DNA of 49,625 nucleotides, taken from IMG/VR virus record IMGVR_UViG_3300024289_000045, positions 1 to 49,625 of that record; one strand, given 5' to 3'. The notes beneath the pieces were generated by a model. That model ran no database searches and was not told where the DNA came from. It worked only from the letters and a program-made list of their open reading frames with translations. This stretch comes from a virus. The position numbers were made by a program, and so were the translations under genes. Positions 35,838 to 44,086 of this stretch are shown here, piece by piece; the stretch's first letter is position 1, and each line of letters starts with the position of its first letter.

Positions 35838-38120
35838 ATGTCTATTACAGAGTTGCAGAAATATACAGCCATTTCTAAATATGCAAGATGGATCGAAAAT
35901 GAAAAAAGAAGAGAAACTTGGGAAGAAAGCGTAGATCGTGTTAAAAACATGATGATAGAAGTATATCCAAGTCTTTCTGAAGACATTGAAAAGTATTATG
36001 GAATGATTAAAGATCAAAAAATACTTGGATCTCAAAGAGCATTACAGTTTGGTGGCAAGCCAATACTTAAACATAATGCAAGAATATACAATTGTTCAGC
36101 TAGCTATTGTGATCGACTTAGGTTTTTTCAAGAATGTTTTTATTTGCTTTTATGCGGTTCAGGAACTGGTTTTAGCGTACAAAAACACCATGTCGAACTT
36201 TTGCCCAGTTTTTCTGAAAACAGGCTTAAAAATCAAATTATAAGCCACAAAATACATGTTATAGATGACTCTATTGAAGGTTGGGCTGATGCTCTTGGAA
36301 TACTGCTTTCTTCATATTTTGATAAACCGGTAAAAGAGTTTAAAGAATTTAAAGATTGTAATATTCATTTTGATTATTCTTCAATTAGAAAGAAGGGCGA
36401 ACCTTTAGGTTTTGGCATTGGAACAGCCCCAGGTCATGAACCTCTTGAAAAAGCTTTAAAGAATATTAAAGCATTGCTTGATAAATGCGTTTCTGAAGGA
36501 TTATCTAAACTTCGTACTATTGATGCTTTTGATATAGTCATGCATTCTGCCGATGCCGTTATTAGTGGCGGTGTTCGTAGATCGGCTACTATAGCTTTAT
36601 TCTCTGCTGATGATGAATTAATGATTAATGCAAAAACAGGCGATTGGTATTTTACTAATCCACAAAGAGGCAGAGCTAATATATCTGCTCTTTTGCACAG
36701 AAAAGATTCTTCTAAAGAAGTATTTGAGAATTTATTTAAAGCTACTAAACAATTTGGTGAGCCAGGTTTTTTCTGGGCTGATCTTTATGATGCATTGTGC
36801 AATCCATGCTGCGAAATATCATGGGTAACAAGAGCTTATTATAAAAAAGATAGCGATGAATTAAAGCTTGCTTTGTTAAATTATGATGGTCCAATTACTA
36901 CAAAGGAAAACTGTAAAGACGATATGCCAGAAGATGAAGTTGGTCTTTCTGGTTGGGGATTTTGTAACCTTTCTACAATTAATGGAAAAACGGTCACATG
37001 CCCAGAAGATTTTTATGAAAGGTGTGAAGCTGCTGCATTTATTGGAACGCTTCAAGCTTCATTTACTAATTTTTCTTATCTTGGAAAGATTACTGAACAG
37101 ATAGTTAGAAAAGAAGCTTTGTTAGGTGTTTCGATCAATGGTATGCAGCATCATCCAGAAATACTTTTAAATCCAAAAATTCAACAGCATGGAGCTAAAA
37201 TAGTAAGACAAACAAATGAAAAATATGCAAAAGCATTGAAAATAAATCCAGCTGCCAGAACAACATGTATTAAACCAGAAGGAAATTCTGCTTGTTTATT
37301 AGGTTCAACATCTGGAATTCACCCAGACCATAGCCAAAAATATTTTCGTATAGTCCAAGCAAATACTAATGAAGCTCCGTATAAGTTTTTTAAATCTAAA
37401 AATCCACAAGCATGTGAAGAATCTGTTTGGTCAATAAACAAAACAGATGATTGCATTAGATTTTGTGTAGAAAGTCAAGAAGGCACAAGACTAAAAGAGT
37501 CTTTAAGCGCCACAGAACTATTAGATAATGTTGTGTCAACTTATAATAATTGGGTAATACCAGGAAAAAATGAACAATTATGTGTTTGCAAAGAAATCAA
37601 TCACAATGTTTCTAATACAATACATGTGAATGAAAATGAATGGTCTATTGTGTGCGATTACATCTATAATAATAGATATTATTTGGCTGGAATATCTTTA
37701 ATTGCTTCTAGTGGCGACAAAGATTATGAACAAGCACCTTTTACCGCTGTTTATACAATTGAACAGCAAGAAGAAATTTATGGAAAAGAATCTTTAGTTA
37801 TAGCAAAAGAACTTTTTGATAAATATAAATCATACGAATTTAGTTCTTTGTGGAGTGCCTGTTCTTGTGCTTTAGGTTATTTTGAACCTAATAGTGATAT
37901 GCAAAAAATTTATAAAAATCATATTATTAACTTTTCCAAAATGTTTAATAATGACATTAAAAAAGCTACATATGCTTTAAAAGATATGTACAATATTGAA
38001 TTATGGAATAAGTTGAAAGAAAGTTATATTAACATAGATTATAAAGATATGATCGAAGAAAGTTCTACTATTGATGTGCAAAACGAACTGGCTTGCGCTG
38101 GAGGTTCTTGCATTATCTAG
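35838..38120 (+). CDS. nrdJ: Adenosylcobalamin-dependent (class II) ribonucleotide reductase
   Basis: The 760-residue enzyme matches monomeric class II reductases of the Lactobacillus leichmannii type: RALQFGGKPILKHNARIYNCS with redox Cys86, FYLLLCGSGTGFSVQKHH, NPCCEI (Asn322, radical Cys324, Glu326), FCNLS with partner Cys376, and the C-terminal shuttle pair CAGGSC (Cys753, Cys758). It reduces ribonucleotides to deoxyribonucleotides using a radical made from adenosylcobalamin, so it works with or without oxygen and needs no small subunit. The phage also encodes PduO (20444). AAAAGGA precedes the ATG. Confidence 0.92.
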   Translation: MSITELQKYTAISKYARWIENEKRRETWEESVDRVKNMMIEVYPSLSEDIEKYYGMIKDQKILGSQRALQFGGKPILKHNARIYNCSASYCDRLRFFQECFYLLLCGSGTGFSVQKHHVELLPSFSENRLKNQIISHKIHVIDDSIEGWADALGILLSSYFDKPVKEFKEFKDCNIHFDYSSIRKKGEPLGFGIGTAPGHEPLEKALKNIKALLDKCVSEGLSKLRTIDAFDIVMHSADAVISGGVRRSATIALFSADDELMINAKTGDWYFTNPQRGRANISALLHRKDSSKEVFENLFKATKQFGEPGFFWADLYDALCNPCCEISWVTRAYYKKDSDELKLALLNYDGPITTKENCKDDMPEDEVGLSGWGFCNLSTINGKTVTCPEDFYERCEAAAFIGTLQASFTNFSYLGKITEQIVRKEALLGVSINGMQHHPEILLNPKIQQHGAKIVRQTNEKYAKALKINPAARTTCIKPEGNSACLLGSTSGIHPDHSQKYFRIVQANTNEAPYKFFKSKNPQACEESVWSINKTDDCIRFCVESQEGTRLKESLSATELLDNVVSTYNNWVIPGKNEQLCVCKEINHNVSNTIHVNENEWSIVCDYIYNNRYYLAGISLIASSGDKDYEQAPFTAVYTIEQQEEIYGKESLVIAKELFDKYKSYEFSSLWSACSCALGYFEPNSDMQKIYKNHIINFSKMFNNDIKKATYALKDMYNIELWNKLKESYINIDYKDMIEESSTIDVQNELACAGGSCII

Positions 38121-38132
38121 AAAGATGTATTT

Positions 38133-39155
38133 ATGGAAATCAAAGAATTAATTAATAACAATTTAAAAAAATGGAAAATAGAACAAGCTCAAATAGATCC
38201 ATTTGGTTATTGCAACGCTAAGTGTTGGTTTTGTCCTGTTAGATATTCTCCAAATCCATCTGAAGGCAAAGTTCAGATGCCCATAGAATTATTTGAGAAG
38301 ATAATAAACAATATTTTAGAAGAAAGATCAAAAGAAGATGGCATAGTTTCAAAAAAGTTTAATGGTTTATATACAGCCCATTATAATGAAGTTTTATTGT
38401 ATAAACACTTTGAGCAAATGTTGGAAATATTAAATAAAAATAACCTTTATACAATGATATTATCTAATGGAATAAATTTAACTCCAGACAAAACAGATAT
38501 AATAAAAAAACACCAAAGAATAATAAGCGGAATATGTTTAAATATACCAGCTTTTGAAGCTGAGTTATGGGAAAAAAGATCTGGAATTAAAAAAGAGAAA
38601 TTTGGACAACTTATAAGCAATATAAATTACGCAAGAATGACATTAAGAGATATGGTATCAAACAAGGCTTTTTCTATACAAATAAACGGCATAGATGAAA
38701 CAAGCAAATATCAAAACAATGGCTGGTTAGAGCTTGGTTTTGAAGCTCCTGATTTTTCCCCAAATGAAAACGAAAGACAGCTTCAGTTAGCGAAGTCTAT
38801 TTTTCCAGAAGTTAATTGTTTTAAAGTTCCACACCTTATTGATAGGGCTGGTAAATTACACGAATTAGGTATTATATCAAATAAAAAAGCAATTAATAAA
38901 CATTTAAAAAAGAAAAGTGTAGTCGGTTGTTCTCATGGCAAAGAAATAGGCGGAAGACCATTTGGTTATTTGCATGTAAATGCAGCTGGCAAATTATTTT
39001 TGTGTTGTCATGACTATGATTTTGATACAATATTTGGTGATATTAATGAATCTTCTTTGCGAGATATATGGTTTTCAGAAAACCATGTAAATGTTATAGA
39101 AAATTCATTTAATAAATTCTGTACAAATTGTGCTTCGTCAGAATGGTCGGAGTAA
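38133..39155 (+). CDS. Radical SAM protein with SPASM-like C-terminus
   Basis: CNAKCWFC (Cys27, 31, 34) is the radical SAM iron-sulphur motif CxxxCxxC. The C-terminal part (VVGCSHGKEIGGRPFGYLHVNAAGKLFLCCHDYDFDTIFGDINESSLRDIWFSE ... FCTNC) is a SPASM-type region that would hold an extra cluster. SPASM enzymes often modify peptides or aminoglycoside-type sugars. It follows nrdJ by 12 nt. A class II reductase needs no activase, so this is not an NrdG. Its target is unknown. Confidence 0.78.
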   Translation: MEIKELINNNLKKWKIEQAQIDPFGYCNAKCWFCPVRYSPNPSEGKVQMPIELFEKIINNILEERSKEDGIVSKKFNGLYTAHYNEVLLYKHFEQMLEILNKNNLYTMILSNGINLTPDKTDIIKKHQRIISGICLNIPAFEAELWEKRSGIKKEKFGQLISNINYARMTLRDMVSNKAFSIQINGIDETSKYQNNGWLELGFEAPDFSPNENERQLQLAKSIFPEVNCFKVPHLIDRAGKLHELGIISNKKAINKHLKKKSVVGCSHGKEIGGRPFGYLHVNAAGKLFLCCHDYDFDTIFGDINESSLRDIWFSENHVNVIENSFNKFCTNCASSEWSE

Positions 39156-39157
39156 AC

Positions 39158-39394
39158 ATGGAAAAATCATTTTCTAGTGGAGACATTGTTGTTTTAAAAT
39201 CTGGCGGTCTTCCAATGACGGTATTAAAAATAAATCAGAATTCAGAAGATCCAGAAGTTTTAGTAGCCTATTTTGATTTGGATGGAAATGTTATTAGGGA
39301 TGGTTTTCCGCCAGAATCTTTAGAGCTTAGTGAAACTAGATGGGATATAAGTTTTTGCGTTGATATTGATGAAGATAAAAACGAATGGGAATAA
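39158..39394 (+). CDS. YodC-like DUF2158 family protein
   Basis: From the ATG at 39158 the product (FSSGDIVVLKSGGLPMTVLKI ... VLVAYFDLDGNVIRDGFPPESLEL) has the DUF2158 pattern GD.V.LKSGG..MTV. These are small beta proteins of unknown role in bacteria and phages. An in-frame ATG at 39128 overlaps the previous gene more. Confidence 0.72.
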   Translation: MEKSFSSGDIVVLKSGGLPMTVLKINQNSEDPEVLVAYFDLDGNVIRDGFPPESLELSETRWDISFCVDIDEDKNEWE

Positions 39395-39395
39395 T

Positions 39396-39770
39396 ATGCC
39401 TACATTTGAATATAAGTGTGATTCTTGTGAGTATTCTTTTGAAATAGAAAAAAGTATTCATAAAAACCACCCTAAAAAATGCCCAAAATGCAAACAAAAT
39501 AAACTTTATCAAATCTTTGGAAGTCCTTTTGTATTTTGTAATAATGTAACTACAATAGGACAATGGGCAGAAAAAAACGCAAAAACAAAAGGCAAAGGAA
39601 AAGACCAAAAATCTATGCGAGAAAAAATCGCAGACGCAGGAATTTCAAAAAAAGAAAGTAATACTCCTTGGTGGAGATCTGGCGAAGTAAAAGATTTGCC
39701 AAAAATGGACAAGCCTTTAAATTTAAATAAAATAAAAAATGTTAAGAAATATGTGGAGGAAGGAAAATGA
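39396..39770 (+). CDS. FmdB-type zinc-ribbon protein
   Basis: The start MPTFEYKCDSCEYSFEIEKS, then KCPKCKQNKLYQIFGSP, is the FmdB/putative regulatory ribbon with two Cys pairs. A long Lys-rich region follows (KNAKTKGKGKDQKSMREKIADAG), and the end is conserved-looking. In phages such proteins often accompany transcription or replication genes. It overlaps the next start (ATGA). Confidence 0.68.
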   Translation: MPTFEYKCDSCEYSFEIEKSIHKNHPKKCPKCKQNKLYQIFGSPFVFCNNVTTIGQWAEKNAKTKGKGKDQKSMREKIADAGISKKESNTPWWRSGEVKDLPKMDKPLNLNKIKNVKKYVEEGK

Positions 39771-40006
39771 ATGAAAATTTTTTTAAATCAGCAAAGCAAA
39801 ACGATCCTACAAAACCACACAAAGCTATGATTGTTGTTTACTATTCATTGCATGAAAAAGATAATCAAAATAGAGCTAATGGAAATCCGATTGAGTATGA
39901 ACATAAAGAGTTTTATATTGACGGTGATGATAAATCAATATGCGAAAGAAAAGTTTTTGAACTATTAGAAATGGTAGGTAGTATATGCTCGAAAGAAAAA
40001 CAGTAA
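39767..40006 (+). CDS. Hypothetical protein, 79 aa
   Basis: AAGGAAAATGA overlap with the previous gene. The product has a strand region (HKAMIVVYYSLHEKD) and an acidic helix end (ICERKVFELLEMVGSI). Function unknown. Confidence 0.55.
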   Translation: MNENFFKSAKQNDPTKPHKAMIVVYYSLHEKDNQNRANGNPIEYEHKEFYIDGDDKSICERKVFELLEMVGSICSKEKQ

Positions 40007-40320
40007 ATATAAGCAAAGACCCTATTTTAACAGATAATGGTCATATATATCTTTCTTGTTCTTCTTGCAACAAAAAACTCGTTGATTTATTTATCGTAAA
40101 AAAAGATGAAAGTCTTAAATGGAAAGTGATGGCAAAATGTTGTTATTGTAACGATAAGTCTTTTATAACTGAAGTAAGCGGAATGTTTAGACCTTGTGGT
40201 ATTATGAAAATATCAGAGACAGATCCAGATGATTCTAAACTTATCACTCAGTTAGCAAATATTAAAAATGAAAATGATACAATAGTATTTTATACTAAAA
40301 AAGGAGATTGTAATGAATGA
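39985..40320 (+). CDS. Zinc-binding protein, 111 aa
   Basis: Two Cys pairs (CSSCNKKL, then KCCYCNDKSF) form a zinc ribbon between strands. The pattern LSCSSCNKKLVDLFIVKKDESLKWKVMAKCCYC is found in phage proteins near replication genes. The C-terminal half is acidic. It overlaps the neighbours. Confidence 0.62.
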   Translation: MLERKTVNISKDPILTDNGHIYLSCSSCNKKLVDLFIVKKDESLKWKVMAKCCYCNDKSFITEVSGMFRPCGIMKISETDPDDSKLITQLANIKNENDTIVFYTKKGDCNE

Positions 40321-40663
40321 TGAATACATAGATCATAAAACCACAGTAAAAGGTCTTGATTTTAATAACAAAGAAATCAGTCCACAAGATTGGTCTTGCA
40401 TAGCAAAAACATCTATTACTGAGCCAAGTAATTTACAAAGATATTTTGTTCGTGTTTGCACAGATGGTCCTGACAATGGACTTTTCTATAATCCTATGGT
40501 TCATCAACCATCAGACCTTAAGAGATTTGATGCTTTTAAAGGAAGAAAAAGGTTTGATTTTAAGTCGGTGAATAAGGAATGCTATGATTTGTACCTTCAA
40601 TTTATAGAAACAAAAAATCCAAGTTTGTTAAAAAACGCAGAAAGGATAAGCATAAATGTCTAA
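40313..40663 (+). CDS. Hypothetical phage protein, 116 aa
   Basis: The segment FVRVCTDGPDNGLFYNPMVHQPSDLKRFDAFKGRKRFDFKSVNKECYDLYLQFIETKN is a phage pattern without a known role. AAGGAG precedes the ATG. It overlaps the next gene by 8 nt. Confidence 0.58.
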   Translation: MNDEYIDHKTTVKGLDFNNKEISPQDWSCIAKTSITEPSNLQRYFVRVCTDGPDNGLFYNPMVHQPSDLKRFDAFKGRKRFDFKSVNKECYDLYLQFIETKNPSLLKNAERISINV

Positions 40664-40943
40664 GAAAAAATTGGTTTTAACAGATGAACATAAAATAATT
40701 ATAGATAAATGCTGTCAATTATTAAGCATTGATCAATTATGTAAAGCTTTAAATCTTTCAAAAGATTTGATAAATAATTATTACGAAATGGCGAATAAAA
40801 AAGCAGGATTAAAATTTGATCAAAGACCCGGATCTGTATCTATGACACAAGCCCAGTCTATGATAGATGACACTATAAAATATGAACAAAAAAATATTTA
40901 TGATTCTCCAAAATATAAAGATTGCATACATAGGACAGAATAA
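40656..40943 (+). CDS. Helix-turn-helix-like protein, 95 aa
   Basis: An N-terminal segment (TDEHKIIIDKCCQLLSIDQLCKALNLSKDLINNYYEMA) looks like a helix-turn-helix. The C-terminal half is Gln-, Lys- and Tyr-rich. It may bind DNA near the replication genes. It overlaps the next start by 1 nt. Confidence 0.52.
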   Translation: MSKKKLVLTDEHKIIIDKCCQLLSIDQLCKALNLSKDLINNYYEMANKKAGLKFDQRPGSVSMTQAQSMIDDTIKYEQKNIYDSPKYKDCIHRTE

Positions 40944-41374
40944 TGATAACGCTTATAGAAGATGATTATATACAACACCAAAATGTATTTTCTGCTCAAT
41001 GGATAGCAGAATTAAACGATGGAACTACTGCTTATCAAGATGATGGTCATCCAGAAAGAGATAATATCCCTTCTTGGCTTAGATTAAAGTTATATCTATT
41101 ACAAAATAGATTGAACATTGTATCATTAAAAATTAGATATAGATCTAATATTGCAGATACTTTGCCAAAAAATGCAGAGGGGTATTTTTTTTCCAATCTG
41201 GCATTTTCCATTTTTGGTTCTCATAGCGGAAGTTGTTATGTAATAGGATATAAAGATGGAGACATAATAAAAACTGAAGAATGGCTAGTTCCAAATTTAA
41301 CTCTTCTCAAGCAAGATGAAAGGCCAGTCATTATTAATGACTTTTTAATATTAAATCATGGAAGACAAATATAG
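40943..41374 (+). CDS. Hypothetical phage protein, 143 aa
   Basis: The pattern AQWIAELNDGTTAYQDDGHPERDNIPSWLRLKLYL is a phage motif with no known role. The rest is strand-rich (GEYFFSNLAFSIFG-type). It overlaps the next gene by 17 nt. Confidence 0.58.
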   Translation: MITLIEDDYIQHQNVFSAQWIAELNDGTTAYQDDGHPERDNIPSWLRLKLYLLQNRLNIVSLKIRYRSNIADTLPKNAEGYFFSNLAFSIFGSHSGSCYVIGYKDGDIIKTEEWLVPNLTLLKQDERPVIINDFLILNHGRQI

Positions 41375-41798
41375 CAAAAAATCTGAAACGAGAACATTTG
41401 AGTCAAGATTTGGTGGTGGTTGGATTTCTGCTGCTCAATATTTAGCAGAAACAATGTGTGCTAGAAATGCTAAGTTTAATAAAACAGAACTTCCTCCGAA
41501 GTTTTGGAATCACAAGCCTTGGAAAGATTATTATCTTTATCAAATAAAGCTTGCAAATAGTTTGCTTAAAAAGTATTCTCAGTCCATAATTTTTCAATCT
41601 TTGAGAACTCCAAATGGAGTTAAAGTTATTTCTTTGAAATCTCCATTTCTTCAAAAAGAAATAGCTATCATAGAAAAGAAAAGCGCTCAACAGGAAATAA
41701 AAACCACACAAGTAGAAAACTTGGATCAAAGACCTAATTTTGTGCAGAACAAAAGTTTAAAAAGAAAGCTAGAGGAATTAGATGGCCAAGAAATCTGA
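41358..41798 (+). CDS. Hypothetical phage protein, 146 aa
   Basis: The segment RFGGGWISAAQYLAETMCARNAKFNKTELPPKFW is recognisable as a phage family of unknown function; in other phages it lies near the recombinase gene. The C-terminus is Lys- and Gln-rich. It overlaps the recA-like gene by 17 nt. Confidence 0.58.
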   Translation: MEDKYSKKSETRTFESRFGGGWISAAQYLAETMCARNAKFNKTELPPKFWNHKPWKDYYLYQIKLANSLLKKYSQSIIFQSLRTPNGVKVISLKSPFLQKEIAIIEKKSAQQEIKTTQVENLDQRPNFVQNKSLKRKLEELDGQEI

Positions 41799-42834
41799 CA
41801 AGTCAGAATCTAAAAGTAGTGACTATTTAGAAAGAGTTATGTCTGAAGTTAATAAGCAATATGCAGAAGGAGTTGCTATTACGGCAGACAATTTATTAGA
41901 TAATCCACCAGAAATTATACCTATTAGCCCTGCTTTAGATTTAGGTTTACATGGAGGGATACCAGAAGGTTCTTGGGTAACATGTAGTGGTCATCCCAAA
42001 ACAGGAAAAACATTAACATCTTTATCATTTGCTGCTGAGTGTCAAAAACAAGGCCGTCATGTTTATTACTTAAATATTGAAGGTCGTTTAAAGTCCATGA
42101 ATATTCATGGTATAGAAGGTTTAGATCCTAAAAAACTAACAATTTATAGATCTGTTCCAGAAAAAATATTAACTGCTAAAGATTATTTAAATTTAGCAAT
42201 GAAAGCTATTCAGACGCATCCAAGGTCTTTAATCATTATTGATTCGGTAAGCTCTCTTTGTGATGAAAGAGAAATGGATGAAGGTATAGGTTATGAAAAT
42301 CGTGGTTCTGGCAACAAGATGTTTGCTGGTTTTTGTAGGCAAGCGTCCAATCTAGTTCCCATTCAAAAAGTTATAGTTTGGTCTATTATGCACTTGGCTC
42401 AAAACCAAGGCATGTATGGTGGCTTTATTGAAAAGGGATCAAGGGCTTTACAATATCAGGCCGATGTTCAACTAAGAGTGAAATATGATAAAGCATGGAC
42501 TGCTAATCAAGATGGAAAAGAAGTTCAAGTCGGTCAACAAGTTCATTGGCTTATAGAATCTTGCGCTCTTGGATCTCCAGGCATGGAAGTTGATAGTTAT
42601 ATTAGGTACGGTGTCGGCATTGATAAAACATTTGAAATCATAAACCTAGGCATGGAGTTAGGTTTAATTATAAAATCTGGTGCTTGGATGAATCTTGACT
42701 ATTTAAAACGGCACATAGAAGAATCAGAAATACCAAAAGTGCAAGGTTCTGAAAAGCTTTATAAACTATTAAAAGAAAAGCCAGAATGGATAGCTCTTTT
42801 GCAAAAAGAAATAGATGATATACTAAGACCATGA
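41782..42834 (+). CDS. RecA/UvsX-like recombinase
   Basis: The 350-residue protein has Walker A GHPKTGKT (70-77), Walker B SLIIIDSVSS (149-158), and the RecA-like loop region (MDEGIGYENRGSGNKMFAGFCRQASNL, then SRALQYQADVQLRV). It binds single-strand DNA and drives strand exchange and replication-linked recombination. It begins the replication operon and overlaps the endonuclease gene by 4 nt. Confidence 0.85.
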   Translation: MAKKSDKSESKSSDYLERVMSEVNKQYAEGVAITADNLLDNPPEIIPISPALDLGLHGGIPEGSWVTCSGHPKTGKTLTSLSFAAECQKQGRHVYYLNIEGRLKSMNIHGIEGLDPKKLTIYRSVPEKILTAKDYLNLAMKAIQTHPRSLIIIDSVSSLCDEREMDEGIGYENRGSGNKMFAGFCRQASNLVPIQKVIVWSIMHLAQNQGMYGGFIEKGSRALQYQADVQLRVKYDKAWTANQDGKEVQVGQQVHWLIESCALGSPGMEVDSYIRYGVGIDKTFEIINLGMELGLIIKSGAWMNLDYLKRHIEESEIPKVQGSEKLYKLLKEKPEWIALLQKEIDDILRP

Positions 42835-43232
42835 AAGTAACAGGATTAGACAACAAAGAATATTCTTGGTCTATTTGGGGAAAATCCTCAGATTCGGAAC
42901 AAAAATCTTCTTATCATTTAAAAGCTAGGGCATTGTTAAAAAAGTTATTTCCAATAGATAGAATTTTGGAAGAAGTTTATTTGCCGGGTTGTGATAGTTT
43001 ATATGCTGACTTTTTCTTGCCTTTGAGGAAAATAATTGTTGAGGTTCATGGAGAACAGCATTATAAATACATACCGTTTTTTCATGGCAATAAATTAAAT
43101 TTTGCTAAAGCGCAAGCTAGAGATAGAAACAAAAGGCTTTTTTGTGAAAAAAATGGAATATTATATATAGATTTACCATGTAGTGAGAGTGAAGATGAGT
43201 GGAGAAACAGAATTTTGGAATGTAAATTGTAA
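42831..43232 (+). CDS. PD-(D/E)XK endonuclease-like protein
   Basis: The 133-residue protein has VYLPGCDSLYADFFLPLRKIIVEVHGEQHY: an Asp followed by EVHGEQ, like the D...ExK/Q centre of short restriction-endonuclease-fold nucleases (DUF559, VSR-like). The ARDRNKRLFCEKNGILYIDLP part is also typical. It may be a Holliday-junction or repair nuclease, since it lies between the recA-like and helicase genes. Confidence 0.68.
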   Translation: MKVTGLDNKEYSWSIWGKSSDSEQKSSYHLKARALLKKLFPIDRILEEVYLPGCDSLYADFFLPLRKIIVEVHGEQHYKYIPFFHGNKLNFAKAQARDRNKRLFCEKNGILYIDLPCSESEDEWRNRILECKL

Positions 43233-43704
43233 TAAAGATTTTTTTGAGTCTTTGCATAGCCCATTTGAAAATAATCTAGGCTTAACTTTTACTCCAGAAA
43301 ATCCAAATGAATGTATGCGATTATTAAATTTATCGCATGATCAATTAAAAGTAATGACTTCTGACCAATGTGGCGAAGCAGCATTGTTGCTTCATAATTT
43401 TTCATTTAGACTGACTAAAGAAATAAGTTCTAAAAAAGCATTACTTAATTATTATAGAGAATGTTTTTATAAAACTATTAGCAAATATGTATCAGACATA
43501 AAATATCTTTCGGCAGAAGAAAGAATTGCTATAGCTGCTGAACAAGATGATTATGCTAAAAAGTTAAAATTTAGCATTGTTAAACTTCAATATATTATTG
43601 ATCGTGTTGAGTATTTGCCCATGAAAGTAGATAAAGTAGCAGATATGTTTAACAGTTTACAAATAGCTAGGAGAGTTAGAAATGACAATAGTAGAATTGC
43701 TTAA
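43195..43704 (+). CDS. Replication-region helical protein, 169 aa
   Basis: The ATG at 43195 overlaps the previous gene by 38 nt; one at 43183 is also in frame. The product is all-helical (ECMRLLNLSHDQLKVMTSDQCGEAALLLHNFSFRLTKEISSKKALLNYYRECFYKTISKY). It may be a helicase loader or accessory replication protein by position, but no family is recognised. Confidence 0.58.
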   Translation: MSGETEFWNVNCNKDFFESLHSPFENNLGLTFTPENPNECMRLLNLSHDQLKVMTSDQCGEAALLLHNFSFRLTKEISSKKALLNYYRECFYKTISKYVSDIKYLSAEERIAIAAEQDDYAKKLKFSIVKLQYIIDRVEYLPMKVDKVADMFNSLQIARRVRNDNSRIA

Positions 43705-44086
43705 CAAGGCTTTAGAAGAACAAAGTTTTTCTTATGTAGAAGAAGCTTTATTTAATTTAACTGGTATTAAACCAGAATCTAAAAAATCGACTAAAAAAAG
43801 AGTAAATAAAAAGAAAGAACTGGCGAATAAAACTATAGACTCTGATTTTGTAAATAATTTTGTTGATGATTTATCAATACATCCAGAGCTTGTTGAAAAA
43901 AATATAAAAAAGGTTAAAAAAAATTACAGACCAGAATATACCGAATCCTTAATTGATGTTAGTTGTTCAAAGTGCGGTTCTAAAGAAAGGGTTGAAAAAG
44001 AAGAGTTTTATTCATTGGCTAGGTTATCAGAAGGATCTTATCTATATACTTGCCCAAAATGTATTAAAAGGAATTTATCAAGATGA
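43682..44086 (+). CDS. Replication-region zinc-ribbon protein
   Basis: The C-terminus has a zinc ribbon (VSCSKCGSKERVEKEEFYSL ... YTCPKCIKR). The N-terminal helix (MTIVELLNKALEEQSFSYVEEALFNLTG) and the Lys-rich middle precede it. It overlaps both neighbours and may load or recruit the helicase or primase. Function is inferred from position only. Confidence 0.62.
   Translation: MTIVELLNKALEEQSFSYVEEALFNLTGIKPESKKSTKKRVNKKKELANKTIDSDFVNNFVDDLSIHPELVEKNIKKVKKNYRPEYTESLIDVSCSKCGSKERVEKEEFYSLARLSEGSYLYTCPKCIKRNLSR

Noticed and set aside
38133-39155. Anaerobic ribonucleotide reductase activase (NrdG)
   Set aside because: The adjacent reductase is class II and needs no activase; the protein is longer and has a SPASM-like end.
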